The translations under genes and the position numbers were made by a program. From an uncultured Lachnospiraceae bacterium (GTDB lineage: Bacteria > Bacillota > Clostridia > Lachnospirales > Lachnospiraceae): 64,000 nt of DNA. Location: the NCBI GenBank assembly GCA_934293575.1, contig CAKQYU010000005.1, forward strand, positions 62,001 through 126,000, in the 5' to 3' direction. The notes beneath the pieces are model-generated. The model did not search any database. It saw only the letters and a program-made list of their open reading frames with translations, and was not told the origin of the DNA. Shown piece by piece: positions 50,314 to 59,436 of the stretch. How positions within the stretch are numbered: the stretch's first letter is position 1; every line of letters begins with the position of its first letter.

Positions 50314-51824
50314 AGGGGATTCAAAAAAGAAAACGAAAGTTGAATGTATTGGCAATTATGGCATGCCTGATATTGGGATTGGGAACCGTATTTGTAACTC
50401 CGTATAATGGCATGAGTAAGGTGTATGCGGATGAAGGGGATGATGTGACCAATATGGATCCAAACGGTGTGATTGGTCGAAGCTCGGATGTGGGAATATC
50501 ACTGACCGATTCTGTAATCGGTAAGGCAGGTGAAGGACTGGCACTTAGTTTTACAATTAAATCGGCAGACGCTGACAAGATAAAAATTAAAAATGTTTAT
50601 CCTGTTGTAGATTCGGATTTTCCGTTTGAAACCAGTAAGGATGCATATAAGGTAGAATCAGCGGGCGGAGATGCAGCCCGTCAGGCATCTATGAGTCTTA
50701 TATATAATATGGTAGCCAGAACGGATTTGGAAACCGGCTATCACAGTGTCCGTTATATTGTTGAGTATACAAGGGATAAGGATGGTACGGCACAGGATTA
50801 CTATATTGTTAAGACCATTAATATATATTTTCATGGAATCGAGAAGGAACAGACGACAGAAACCCCTGTGGAAGAAACAACACAGGATACCGATACCGGT
50901 GCTGCTGCCGGTGGCTCCGGAGGAAGCGGTAATCTTGCCACACCGAAATTAATTATTACCGGTTATGAAACTTCTCCGAAGAAGGTAATGGCAGGGCAGA
51001 CATTTACACTTACCATTCATGTTCAGAATACATCAAAAAGAACTGCGGTGAAAAATGCAAAGTTTTTGATTGGAAATGAGGCAGGAAGTATATTGCCGAC
51101 ATCGGGTTCCAGTTCTATTTATGTGGAAAGTATTCCGGCAGGAAATTCCGGAGATTTAACAATCGAGATGAAGACGGCATCTGATTTACAGCAAAAGAGT
51201 TATATCGTTGCAGTAAAGGGTGACTTTGAAGATAATCAGAATAATAGCTATACTTATAGTGAAAATTTATATCTTCCGATTTATCAGGAGGTAAAATTAA
51301 AGGTGACGGATGCTACGGTTACTCCGGATACAATTGGTATCGGTGAAACGGGAACGGTTATGTTTACAATTAATAATCAGGGAAAAGCCGGGGTCTATAA
51401 TGTCAATGTATCAACAAAAAGTGATGCGGTGGAGTCAGAAGAAACCTATGTTGGTAATGTTGCGGCAGCCGGTTCGGCATATGCTTCTATTGATGTTACC
51501 GGTGTGGCGGATAATTCAGATTCCGGAATGATTACGGTTGTGGTTTCTTACGAAGATGCCGACGGTAAAGTAAATACAATGGAAGAAGAAATACCATGTT
51601 ATGTTGGGGAAGATGTCGGCGGTGATTACAGTGAAGATATGGATATGGAAGTACAGGAAGAAAGTGGCAGCGGAATCGGAAAAATTATTTTAATTATCTT
51701 TATTTTACTGGTTGTAATTGCGGTTATAGTGACAGTTGTTGTTATAATTAATGTAAAGAAAAAGAAACAAAAGGCCTTGTTGGATGATTTGGAGGATGAG
51801 GATTTAGAAGATGAGAATATCTGA
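50310..51824 (+). CDS. CARDB-like extracellular protein with C-terminal membrane anchor
   Basis: A 504-residue surface protein. The signal peptide covers about 1-40 (VLAIMACLILGLGTVFV). At least two CARDB-like Ig-fold units follow (LIITGYETSPKKVMAGQTFT and KVTDATVTPDTIGIGETGTV). A C-terminal TM (IGKIILIIFILLVVIAVIV) ends in a charged cytoplasmic tail. It probably serves as the outer partner of the MacB-type transporter, as adaptor proteins do elsewhere. It overlaps the ATPase by 4 bases and the permease by 14. Confidence 0.8.
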   Translation: MKGIQKRKRKLNVLAIMACLILGLGTVFVTPYNGMSKVYADEGDDVTNMDPNGVIGRSSDVGISLTDSVIGKAGEGLALSFTIKSADADKIKIKNVYPVVDSDFPFETSKDAYKVESAGGDAARQASMSLIYNMVARTDLETGYHSVRYIVEYTRDKDGTAQDYYIVKTINIYFHGIEKEQTTETPVEETTQDTDTGAAAGGSGGSGNLATPKLIITGYETSPKKVMAGQTFTLTIHVQNTSKRTAVKNAKFLIGNEAGSILPTSGSSSIYVESIPAGNSGDLTIEMKTASDLQQKSYIVAVKGDFEDNQNNSYTYSENLYLPIYQEVKLKVTDATVTPDTIGIGETGTVMFTINNQGKAGVYNVNVSTKSDAVESEETYVGNVAAAGSAYASIDVTGVADNSDSGMITVVVSYEDADGKVNTMEEEIPCYVGEDVGGDYSEDMDMEVQEESGSGIGKIILIIFILLVVIAVIVTVVVIINVKKKKQKALLDDLEDEDLEDENI

Positions 51825-53349
51825 TATTTTAGGTATGAGCCTGTCAAATCTATGGCGGCGGAAAACCAGAACCATTTTAACAGTGCTTGGTGTTTTAATT
51901 GGAACCACTTCCATTGTTGTAATGTTGTCTTTGGGTATTGGTTTGAAAGCAGCGGTCATGGAACAGGTTGGCTCTTCCGGTGGATTAACGCAAATCAGTG
52001 TGTATGCAGATATGTATTATGGAGACAGTAGTGCGTCAGATACCGTAATGTTAGACGATGCGGCAATTGAGAATTTTCTGTCAATTGACCATGTGGATAG
52101 TGCGTCGCCACGGTTGGAATTGGATATTCCGGTTCAGGACGGGAAGTATGAAAGCTATATATCAATTTATGGTGTCGAAGAAGAGGCATTAAATGATATA
52201 GAGTTAGGGGAAGGTGTGATTCCATCGGGTACGTCCGGGGAGCTGGAATTAATTGCCGGTAATCAGACGTTGATGAATTTTTACGATTCTAATACAGGAA
52301 ACAACCCTTATTGGGAGGATGGAACGTTACCGAATATTGATCTGCTAAGAAGTAATCTGGTCGGCGGTATTGAAGTGCCGCAGGATGCAACGGATGAAAA
52401 TGGGGATGCGGCAACGGATAATCAGCCTGTGTTTGATCCGACATTTTCGGAAGGGAGCGGACAGACGGATTCGAATAACGCTACGGACGCAGATGGTAAC
52501 AGTGCGGATATAACAAAAGAAGCAGGAGTTTCTCCGGACAGTAATACACAACAGGATACGGAGATGGATATGACGGATGAAATCTCCTATAGTAATTTTA
52601 ATGCAAATACGAAAAGAGTACCGTTAAAGGTAGTTGGTATCAGCAGTGGAGATGAGGAGACCTATACGGAATATTCTTATAATTTTTTTACAACGATTGA
52701 ACAGTTGAAAAAATTCATTAAAGATAATTATCCGGAGAATGTAACAGTTCCGGGACAACCGACGGACAAAAACGGAAAACCGTACCCGGATTTAAAATAT
52801 TCGGACGTTAAAATTAACGTTGATAATTCGGATAATGTAGAGGAAGTTTTGCAGACCATTCAGGATATGGGATATCAGGCAGATGCCAATAAAGAATGGT
52901 TGGAGCAGGTGGAAAAAGAATTTATGATTATCCAGGCTGTGCTTGGTGGTATCGGTGGTGTGGCAATGTTAGTTGCGGCAATCAGTATCGCAAATACCAT
53001 GACGATGTCGACTTATGAAAGAACAAAGGAAATCGGTGTCATGAAGGTATTGGGATGTAAGCTTTCCAATATCCGTGCCATGTTTTTATCGGAAGCTGCA
53101 TTTATTGGCTTCTTTGGTGGAATGGTTGGTATCATATTAAGCTTTGCTTTGTCGGGAGTCGTAAACTATTTTGCTTCCATGAATGCGGGTTCACTGGATC
53201 TGCCGGATGGAACAAAGATTTCCGTGATACCGTTCTGGCTTGTGTTGCTGGCAATCGCGTTTTCAACGGTTATCGGTATGCTGGCAGGATTTTTCCCGGC
53301 ACAGAGAGCAACAAAATTAAGTCCGTTAAATGCCATTCGAAATGAATAA
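51811..53349 (+). CDS. MacB/FtsX-type ABC permease
   Basis: A 512-residue permease. TM1 comes after RISDILGMSLSNLWRRKTRT. A large extracytoplasmic domain of about 330 residues has an acidic Asp/Asn-rich insert near 190-255. Three C-terminal TMs include AVLGGIGGVAMLVAAISIA, followed by YERTKEIGVMKVLGC, the FtsX hallmark that contacts the ATPase. It pairs with the ATPase two genes upstream as a mechanotransmission-type exporter. The substrate is unknown. Confidence 0.92.
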   Translation: MRISDILGMSLSNLWRRKTRTILTVLGVLIGTTSIVVMLSLGIGLKAAVMEQVGSSGGLTQISVYADMYYGDSSASDTVMLDDAAIENFLSIDHVDSASPRLELDIPVQDGKYESYISIYGVEEEALNDIELGEGVIPSGTSGELELIAGNQTLMNFYDSNTGNNPYWEDGTLPNIDLLRSNLVGGIEVPQDATDENGDAATDNQPVFDPTFSEGSGQTDSNNATDADGNSADITKEAGVSPDSNTQQDTEMDMTDEISYSNFNANTKRVPLKVVGISSGDEETYTEYSYNFFTTIEQLKKFIKDNYPENVTVPGQPTDKNGKPYPDLKYSDVKINVDNSDNVEEVLQTIQDMGYQADANKEWLEQVEKEFMIIQAVLGGIGGVAMLVAAISIANTMTMSTYERTKEIGVMKVLGCKLSNIRAMFLSEAAFIGFFGGMVGIILSFALSGVVNYFASMNAGSLDLPDGTKISVIPFWLVLLAIAFSTVIGMLAGFFPAQRATKLSPLNAIRNE

Positions 53350-53405
53350 TTCATATATGGCTTTGCCGATTCATAGGTTATATAAAATGGAAGAAGCAGG
53401 GCTTA

Positions 53406-54077
53406 ATGCAAAAAAAGTTATTCTATGTTGTCTGCATCTGTATCACTTTGATTGGTGGAATGATTCTTGCAAATGTCAGTTGTGAGACCTTTGCCGGAAA
53501 ACAGGAAAAGGGAATTATAGTAATTGATGTCGGGCATGGTGGATTAGACCCCGGAAAAGTCAGTGACAGCGGGATAAAGGAAAAAGATATTAATTTGCAG
53601 ATTGCAAAATATTTAAAAGATTATCTGATTGCACAGGATTATACGGTTTACCTTGACCGGGAGAAAGATTGTGATTTGTCCGATAAAAATGCATCCAATA
53701 AAAAAACATCGGATATGCGTAACCGGGTAAACTTCTTTTCCGATAAAAAGGCAAAATATGTGATTAGTATTCACCAGAACAGTTTTCCGGACGGAGCCTC
53801 TCATGGAGCGCAGGTTTTTTATTACCGGGGCAGTGATACCGGAAAGGAAATGGCGGTTGCAATTCAGAAAGAACTCCTGGCGTTTGATACTACAAACAAA
53901 AGAGATATAAAAGAAAACGCAGATTATTATATTTTGAAAAAATCAAAAGTTCCGACGGTAATTGTGGAATGTGGTTTTTTGTCAAATAAGGAAGAAGTGG
54001 CAAATCTTACGGATTCCGAGTATCAGAAGCAGCTTGCATATGCAATTTGCAAGGGTGTGTGTAAATTTGATAAATAA
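53406..54077 (+). CDS. N-acetylmuramoyl-L-alanine amidase (Amidase_3)
   Basis: A 223-residue secreted amidase. A signal anchor lies at 5-25 (FYVVCICITLIGGMILAN). The Amidase_3 domain starts GIIVIDVGHGGLDPGKV (zinc His), then SIHQNSFPDGASHGAQVFYY (second His), and ends PTVIVECGFLSNKEE (catalytic Glu). It cleaves the stem peptide from peptidoglycan. No cell-wall-binding repeats. It lies 56 bases after the permease and may be co-transcribed with the ABC operon. Confidence 0.92.
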   Translation: MQKKLFYVVCICITLIGGMILANVSCETFAGKQEKGIIVIDVGHGGLDPGKVSDSGIKEKDINLQIAKYLKDYLIAQDYTVYLDREKDCDLSDKNASNKKTSDMRNRVNFFSDKKAKYVISIHQNSFPDGASHGAQVFYYRGSDTGKEMAVAIQKELLAFDTTNKRDIKENADYYILKKSKVPTVIVECGFLSNKEEVANLTDSEYQKQLAYAICKGVCKFDK

Positions 54078-54082
54078 AAGAT

Positions 54083-54122
54083 AACAGGGTGTCGTCAAAC
54101 GGGTTGACGGCATCCTGTTTTG
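54083..54122 (+). terminator. Terminator of the ABC/amidase unit
   Basis: AACAGGGTGTCGTCAA (54083-54098) pairs with TTGACGGCATCCTGTT (54104-54119), 16 bp with two G-U pairs, then a T-rich tail. Confidence 0.9.
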
Positions 54123-54583
54123 TCTAATTTTCCCGGATGCATCGGCATCCTATATGACATCTTTGTGTTCTGTAATTAAAGTAGTCATTTTACATGTTAA
54201 AAATTTCGCTCGAATTATATTTATTGTTAACACTCAACTGTTATTAATTTGTTCTTACGGCGTTCCTCCCTTCTGTATTCAAAATAAATGGTATTTGCAA
54301 CTTTGCGTATGTGATGAATTACACAGAAGTTACATAGTGTATTCTTTGAAAAATAAAGAAATTAGAATATCAGACAACAGGATTTCCGGAAATGTAATTG
54401 CAATTACCCTGTTAAGAAATTCTGTATCTATCATACCGAATAAAAGATACAAATGCAATTTCACCACGATGAAATATTCTAGAACCTTTATGTATAAAAT
54501 CCGTCAAAAAATTCATAAATATTTGAAAAATAATCCATTTTTAGAGTATAATATGTATGGATTTTGAATGAAAGCGTGGTTGT
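54123..54583. other. 460-base region without a supported gene
   Basis: A 137-codon frame at 54154-54567 exists but has no ribosome site and an odd composition, so I do not call it. A small hairpin GGATG-N6-CATCC lies at 54135-54150. The 3' end carries the promoter of the next gene. No homology to a known RNA is recognised. Confidence 0.4.
54523..54552 (+). promoter_or_regulatory. Sigma-A promoter of the Sua5 gene
   Basis: -35 TTGAAA (54523-54528), 18-base spacer, -10 TATAAT (54547-54552). Transcription would start about 25 bases before the ATG at 54584. Confidence 0.65.
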
Positions 54584-55681
54584 ATGGAAAATAAAATAAA
54601 AACAAAGGTCATTGACACGATTGATTTAACAAAAGATGATGAACAGATGAAGGAGCGGTTAGCCCCGGCAGCAGATTGTCTCAGTAAAGGAGGACTGGTT
54701 GCATTTCCAACGGAAACCGTATACGGATTGGGCGCAGATGCTTTGAATGAAACAGCAGCAAAGCGAATCTATGCAGCAAAGGGCAGACCGTCGGATAATC
54801 CACTGATTGTCCATATTGCAAAAGTGGAAGATGTGGAAAAAATTGCATATACAAATGAAACATTTAAGATTTTAGCGCAAAGTTTCTGGCCGGGACCGCT
54901 TACGATGGTGCTTCCGAAAAAGGATGTGGTACCGTATGGTACGACGGGTGGACTTGATACTGTTGCAATTCGTATGCCATCCCATCCGGCGGCATTGGCA
55001 CTGATTGAACAGTCGGGAGTATTTGTAGCGGCACCGAGTGCCAATATTTCGGGAAGACCATCTCCGACAAAGGCATCCCATGTTACGGAGGATATGACAG
55101 GAAGAATTGAGTATATTATAGATGGCGGACCGGTAGGAATCGGAATTGAATCTACAATTGTGGATTTGACAACGGATATTCCGACGATATTAAGACCGGG
55201 ATTTATTACCAAAAAAATGTTGGAGGATATTGTCGGCAGAGTAGAAATTGACCGGGCACTGGAACACCCGATGGATGGATTCCGCCCGAAGGCTCCGGGT
55301 ATGAAATACACACATTATGCACCAAAGGGAAAATTGACTCTGGTTGAAAAATCCGGGGAGATATCGGACAAAGTGGATGAAGCAGTCATTGAAAAAATAA
55401 AGGAACTGGCGGATGAAAAGAGAAAATCCGGTTTTTGTGTTGGAATTATGGCTTCGGAGGAAACAAAAAATCAGTATCAGAATTGTGCGGATGTGGTTGT
55501 GACGGTAGGGAAACGGCATGAAAGGGGAACCGTGGCAGCGGGATTGTATGCGGCTTTAAGAGAGTTTGATGAAGCGGGGGCAGATTATATATATGCAGAA
55601 AGTTTTCGTGGTGACGGACTTTCTTATGCAATTATGAACCGTCTGTTGAAGGCTGCCGGACAAAGAGTGATTTCTCTGTAA
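54584..55681 (+). CDS. L-threonylcarbamoyladenylate synthase (Sua5/TsaC)
   Basis: A 365-residue long-form Sua5. The YrdC domain at about 15-215 includes PTETVYGLGADALNE, KGRPSDNPLIVHI and APSANISGRPSPT. The C-terminal Sua5 domain (after KAPGMKYTHYAPKG) is present. It makes threonylcarbamoyl-AMP for the t6A base of tRNAs that read ANN codons. The ribosome site is weak. The rpiB gene lies 99 bases downstream, as in the ywlC region of Bacillus. Confidence 0.95.
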   Translation: MENKIKTKVIDTIDLTKDDEQMKERLAPAADCLSKGGLVAFPTETVYGLGADALNETAAKRIYAAKGRPSDNPLIVHIAKVEDVEKIAYTNETFKILAQSFWPGPLTMVLPKKDVVPYGTTGGLDTVAIRMPSHPAALALIEQSGVFVAAPSANISGRPSPTKASHVTEDMTGRIEYIIDGGPVGIGIESTIVDLTTDIPTILRPGFITKKMLEDIVGRVEIDRALEHPMDGFRPKAPGMKYTHYAPKGKLTLVEKSGEISDKVDEAVIEKIKELADEKRKSGFCVGIMASEETKNQYQNCADVVVTVGKRHERGTVAAGLYAALREFDEAGADYIYAESFRGDGLSYAIMNRLLKAAGQRVISL

Positions 55682-55780
55682 AAGCATGAATAAATTTATG
55701 GTAGGAAAGCATGATATATGATATACTTAGTCAGGTTAAAGGACACAACCGATAAAATGGAATTGGTAAAGGAGTAAGAT

Positions 55781-56218
55781 ATGATAGCATTAGGATGTGA
55801 TCATGGTGGATATCCTCTTATGCAGGAAGTAAAAAAGCATCTGACAGAAAGAGGAATTGAATTTAAAGATTTCGGATGTTATTCGGAAGAATCGGTAGAT
55901 TATCCGGTTTATGCAAAAAAGGCTGCAAATGCGGTAGCAAGCGGTGAGTGTGAACTTGGAATTTTGATTTGCGGAACAGGAATCGGAATTTCGATTACCG
56001 CAAATAAGATAAAGGGAATCCGTGCGGCTTTGTGTCATGACTGTTTTTCGGCAGCGGCAACAAAGGAACACAACAATGCCAATATGCTGGCAATGGGTGC
56101 AAGAGTAATCGGACCGGGACTTGCTTTGAAAATCGTAGATACATTTTTGGATACACCATTTTCAAATGAAGAACGGCATATCCGCAGAATTCAGATGATA
56201 GAAGAAACAGACAAATAA
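55781..56218 (+). CDS. rpiB: Ribose 5-phosphate isomerase B
   Basis: A 145-residue RpiB. Motifs: ALGCDHGGYPLMQEVKKHL at the start, GILICGTGIGISITANK with the catalytic Cys, and HDCFSAAATKEHNNANML. It interconverts ribose 5-phosphate and ribulose 5-phosphate in the pentose pathway. Length matches the family. AAGGAG precedes the ATG. Confidence 0.95.
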   Translation: MIALGCDHGGYPLMQEVKKHLTERGIEFKDFGCYSEESVDYPVYAKKAANAVASGECELGILICGTGIGISITANKIKGIRAALCHDCFSAAATKEHNNANMLAMGARVIGPGLALKIVDTFLDTPFSNEERHIRRIQMIEETDK

Positions 56219-56224
56219 AAAGAT

Positions 56225-56259
56225 AAAAGTTGTTACTAGGAATAGTGGCAACTTTTTTT
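56225..56259 (+). terminator. Terminator of rpiB
   Basis: AAAAGTTGTTACTA (56225-56238) pairs with TAGTGGCAACTTTT (56243-56256) with G-U pairs, then T's. The atpZ-like gene starts only 24 bases later. Confidence 0.85.
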
Positions 56260-56282
56260 GTAGATAGAAGGGATTATAGAAT

Positions 56283-56516
56283 ATGAAAATGCTCAGTCTG
56301 ATAACACAGCTTGCCGTTTCCATGCTGACGGCGGTGCTGATTTCCGGCGCAATTGGATATTTTATTGACAATCGGTTTGGAACGAATACGTTGGTGTTTT
56401 TCCTTGTTCTGGGTGTTCTTGGTGGTTATCGTTCCTGTTACAGTATTATCTGTAAATTTCTGGGAAAAAAAAGCTTATTTGATAAGAAAAAAGAAGATAA
56501 TCAAAAGAATGAATGA
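56283..56516 (+). CDS. AtpZ/AtpI-type ATP synthase accessory protein
   Basis: A 77-residue protein with two TM helices (LITQLAVSMLTAVLISGAIG and LVFFLVLGVLGGYRSCYSII) and a basic tail, the AtpZ layout. AtpZ-like proteins, often with AtpI, help c-ring assembly and magnesium or calcium uptake. It precedes atpI in the operon, though a sigma-A promoter lies between them at 56565-56593. The ribosome site is weak. Confidence 0.75.
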   Translation: MKMLSLITQLAVSMLTAVLISGAIGYFIDNRFGTNTLVFFLVLGVLGGYRSCYSIICKFLGKKSLFDKKKEDNQKNE

Positions 56517-56564
56517 AGTTTGTATAATATTTGAAATGAAATCATAGAATAAAATGAAATTTAA

Positions 56565-56593
56565 TAGACAGAAAAGGGAAAAATTAGTATAAT
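56565..56593 (+). promoter_or_regulatory. Sigma-A promoter of the ATP synthase operon
   Basis: -35 TAGACA (56565-56570), 17-base spacer, -10 TATAAT (56588-56593). It lies 33 bases before atpI and probably drives atpI through atpC. Confidence 0.7.
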
Positions 56594-56625
56594 TACCTTA
56601 TCTGTCTGCGGAAAAAGGAGAAGGA

Positions 56626-57045
56626 ATGGATCAGGTAAAAAAAACCATAACAGGATTTTTGGTGGGAATCGGAATATATGGATTTGGAGTAGAACTGATT
56701 GGTTTGATTTTTTCGACAGATAAAGCGGCTTACTCTTTTGGTTTGTTGTTTGGATTACTGGTGGCAGTATTTTTGATGCTGCACATCACTTATACCTTGA
56801 GTAAGGCATTGGATATGGGAGAACAAGGGGCTACAAAATATACCAGAAAACAGGCATTTCTGCGATTAATGATTATGCTGGCTGCGATGATAATTTTTCT
56901 GAAGGTTCCCAATATTAATTTTATAGCGGCATTAATCGGTCTGTTAGGATTAAAAATCGGTTCATTTATAGCAGCTCCCCTACTAAAGAAAATGTATCCG
57001 GATGATTTTGTTACAAAGTCAGATGATGAAGAGGTAACAGAATAA
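56626..57045 (+). CDS. atpI: ATP synthase subunit I
   Basis: A 139-residue membrane protein with four TM helices (for example GFLVGIGIYGFGVELIGLIF and FIAALIGLLGLKIGSFIAAP). It matches AtpI in size and position directly upstream of atpB. AtpI assists c-ring assembly. GGAGAAGG precedes the ATG. Confidence 0.8.
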   Translation: MDQVKKTITGFLVGIGIYGFGVELIGLIFSTDKAAYSFGLLFGLLVAVFLMLHITYTLSKALDMGEQGATKYTRKQAFLRLMIMLAAMIIFLKVPNINFIAALIGLLGLKIGSFIAAPLLKKMYPDDFVTKSDDEEVTE

Positions 57046-57150
57046 ACGGATAATATAGAACAGAATCAGCAGTAAACCAAGCAACTGTAGTTTCGGTTGT
57101 TTCGCTTACTGCTGATATGTTTACAAATTAAGAGAAAGGAAGGTGAAGGA

Positions 57151-57876
57151 ATGGGTTATGGAATGATGCCCATGCTGTTGGCAGATAAAGAAGTAGATTT
57201 TTCTATTCATCATTTGATTGGGTATCAATTTATGGGTCAGACCGTTTATATCACCACGTCTCATGTTTGTATGCTGATTATTATTGTAGCAATCATGATT
57301 TTTGCATTGGTTGTAAGAAGAAAGATTATGCATGCGAAAGAAGTTCCGACGGGATTGCAGAATGTTGTGGAATTTGCAGTAGAGACGCTTCAGGGATTTG
57401 TGAATTCATCTATGGGAGAACATGGTAAGAAGTATGTAAACTATGTTGGAACATTGTTTGTGTTCATCCTGTTATGTAACATATCCGGTCTGGTTGGTTT
57501 AAGACCGCCTACAGCAGATTACGGAACAACATTTTGTCTGGCGTTGATTACATTTATTATGATTCAATACAATAACTTTAAATGTAACAAATTAGGTGCC
57601 ATTACCGGTTTGTTTCAACCGCTGTGGTTTTTGTTCCCAATTAATTTAATCGGTGAAATAGCAACACCGGTTTCCATGTCATTGCGTTTGTTTGGTAATG
57701 TTATGGCTGGAACGGTAATGATGGCATTATTTTACGGGTTATTGCCGATTTTTGTTAAAATTGGTATTCCGGCAGCGCTGCATGTATATTTCGATTTGTT
57801 CTCCGGAGCAATTCAGGCATATGTATTTGCAATGTTGACGATGGTTTTCGTAACACAAAAAATAGAAGGAGATTGA
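57151..57876 (+). CDS. atpB: ATP synthase subunit a
   Basis: A 241-residue membrane subunit with five to six TM helices. The key Arg is in SMSLRLFGNVMAG, which faces the c-ring and separates the half-channels. Motifs PTADYGTTFCLAL and LFSGAIQAYVFAML are conserved. The ATG at 57151 follows AAGGTGAAGG; the frame from 57097 lacks a ribosome site. It is the stator channel for the coupling ion. Confidence 0.93.
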   Translation: MGYGMMPMLLADKEVDFSIHHLIGYQFMGQTVYITTSHVCMLIIIVAIMIFALVVRRKIMHAKEVPTGLQNVVEFAVETLQGFVNSSMGEHGKKYVNYVGTLFVFILLCNISGLVGLRPPTADYGTTFCLALITFIMIQYNNFKCNKLGAITGLFQPLWFLFPINLIGEIATPVSMSLRLFGNVMAGTVMMALFYGLLPIFVKIGIPAALHVYFDLFSGAIQAYVFAMLTMVFVTQKIEGD

Positions 57877-57937
57877 TGTCAGATAAGCTGACAGAGAATC
57901 AGAATATTTATATTTTATATTTTGGAGGTATATTATT

Positions 57938-58213
57938 ATGTCACAAATTACAAACGAAGGTTTAATTTTAGCATGTTCAACAATTGGTGCAGGTCTTGCA
58001 ATGATCGCAGGTATCGGACCTGGTGTTGGTCAGGGATATGCAGCCGGACAGGGTGCAGCAGCAGTTGGTCGTAATCCGGGCGCAAAGGGTGATATCATGT
58101 CAACCATGCTTTTAGGACAGGCTGTAGCAGAGACAACCGGTCTTTATGGTCTGGTTATTGCATTGTTATTAATGTATGGTAATCCAATGTTATCAAAATT
58201 CCTGAAGTTGTAA
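57938..58213 (+). CDS. atpE: ATP synthase subunit c (predicted sodium type)
   Basis: A 91-residue hairpin of two TM helices. The residues match the sodium-binding c-ring of Ilyobacter tartaricus position by position: Gln32 (GIGPGVGQGYAAG), Val63, Glu65, Thr66 (Ser there), Thr67 and Tyr70 (GQAVAETTGLYG). Proton-type rings lack the Gln and the Ser/Thr after Glu. The ring is therefore predicted to move sodium. GGAGG precedes the ATG. Confidence 0.95.
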   Translation: MSQITNEGLILACSTIGAGLAMIAGIGPGVGQGYAAGQGAAAVGRNPGAKGDIMSTMLLGQAVAETTGLYGLVIALLLMYGNPMLSKFLKL

Positions 58214-58284
58214 TCCAGAATGAATGTGGATGACAGGAAGTGGAATGCTTCACGAAATTTGAAGGATAGGAGGATTGCTCTTTG

Positions 58285-58854
58285 ATGAATACGGTAGTTA
58301 ACCTTGGATGGTATCACGTAATGTCATTGGCAGACGAGGGACATATATTTGATTTGTCGCCGCAGCTGATCAGTGATGTTCTGATTCAGGGTATTGCAAT
58401 ATTTGTTCTTTTTCTTTTCCTTTCGTATGTTTTGTTTGAACCGGTTAAGAAGGTATTGAATAATCGTACAGAGAAAATCAAAAATGACATTGAGGATGCA
58501 AAAAAGGATAAAGAAGATGCAGCTTTGATGAAGGCAGAGTACGATGAGAAGCTCAAGGCTATTGACAAAGAAAGAGAAGAAATTCTGGCGAATGCACGTA
58601 AGAAGGCATTGCAGCGGGAAAATGAAATTGTAAACGAAGCGAATGCGGAAGCAGATCGCATCATCAAACGTGCAAATGCTGAGATAGAGCTTGAAAAAAG
58701 CAAGGTTTCGGATGATATGCGCAAAGAGATTGTTCGGGTAGCAACTGCGATGGCAGCCAAAATCATTGAACAGCAGATTGATGAAAGCAAACAGGATGCT
58801 TTAATAGAAGATACTTTGAAGGAAATGGGTGGTAGTACATGGCTAAGCAGGTAA
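58285..58854 (+). CDS. atpF: ATP synthase subunit b
   Basis: A 189-residue subunit. One TM lies at about 37-55 (IFVLFLFLSYVLFEPVKK), followed by a long charged coiled coil (Lys/Glu/Asp heptads) that forms the peripheral stalk. The start is ATG at 58285 (a TTG lies directly before it), with AGGAGG upstream. It overlaps atpH by 16 bases. Confidence 0.92.
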   Translation: MNTVVNLGWYHVMSLADEGHIFDLSPQLISDVLIQGIAIFVLFLFLSYVLFEPVKKVLNNRTEKIKNDIEDAKKDKEDAALMKAEYDEKLKAIDKEREEILANARKKALQRENEIVNEANAEADRIIKRANAEIELEKSKVSDDMRKEIVRVATAMAAKIIEQQIDESKQDALIEDTLKEMGGSTWLSR

Positions 58855-59369
58855 GTAAAACCTACGGAAGTGCACTTTTTGAAGTGGCAAAGGAAAAAAA
58901 TGCTTTGGATACCATTTTAGAAGAGGTACTTTTTGTAAAGCAGACGATGTTGGATAATCAGGATTTGAACAAGCTTTTACTTCATCCGAATATTGAAAAG
59001 GAAGAGAAGATAAAAGTAATTGAGAATATCTATAAAGGAAAAATATCCGACGAAATTACGGGACTTATGACAATGTTGGTGGATAAAGGTCACGTAAAAG
59101 ATTTTATTGCGGTGTTTGATTATGTGATACATGCAATTAAGGAGGAAAAAGGAATCGGAATCGCCTATATTACCTCTGCGGTTTCACTGTCGGATGCACA
59201 GAAAAATAAAATCGAAAACAAATTAGTGGCAACAACGAAATACCATAAAATCGAAGGGATTTATCAGGTGGATTCCGGTTTGATTGGTGGTTTGGTAATT
59301 CGTATTGCCGATACGGTTGTGGACAGCAGTTTGAGGACACAGCTGGAGAAATTATCAAAACAATTATAA
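58839..59369 (+). CDS. atpH: ATP synthase subunit delta
   Basis: A 176-residue OSCP/delta subunit, opening AKQVSKTYGSALFEVAKEK and ending DSSLRTQLEKLSKQL, both typical. It links the peripheral stalk to F1. Its start lies inside the end of atpF, so translation is coupled. Confidence 0.93.
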   Translation: MAKQVSKTYGSALFEVAKEKNALDTILEEVLFVKQTMLDNQDLNKLLLHPNIEKEEKIKVIENIYKGKISDEITGLMTMLVDKGHVKDFIAVFDYVIHAIKEEKGIGIAYITSAVSLSDAQKNKIENKLVATTKYHKIEGIYQVDSGLIGGLVIRIADTVVDSSLRTQLEKLSKQL

Positions 59370-59436
59370 TATTGACTATGGTTAATATATGAGTAGATTT
59401 ATACAAAATATGACAGAGAGAAGGTGCTAAATTTCT

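Noticed and set aside
54154..54567. 137-codon open frame in the gap before the Sua5 gene
   Set aside because: No ribosome site, odd composition rich in Cys/Ile/Arg, no domain, and it overlaps the Sua5 promoter. It looks like AT-rich noise.
54769..55311. 180-codon minus-strand frame inside the Sua5 gene
   Set aside because: It is a shadow of the strongly conserved Sua5 coding strand with no start signal.
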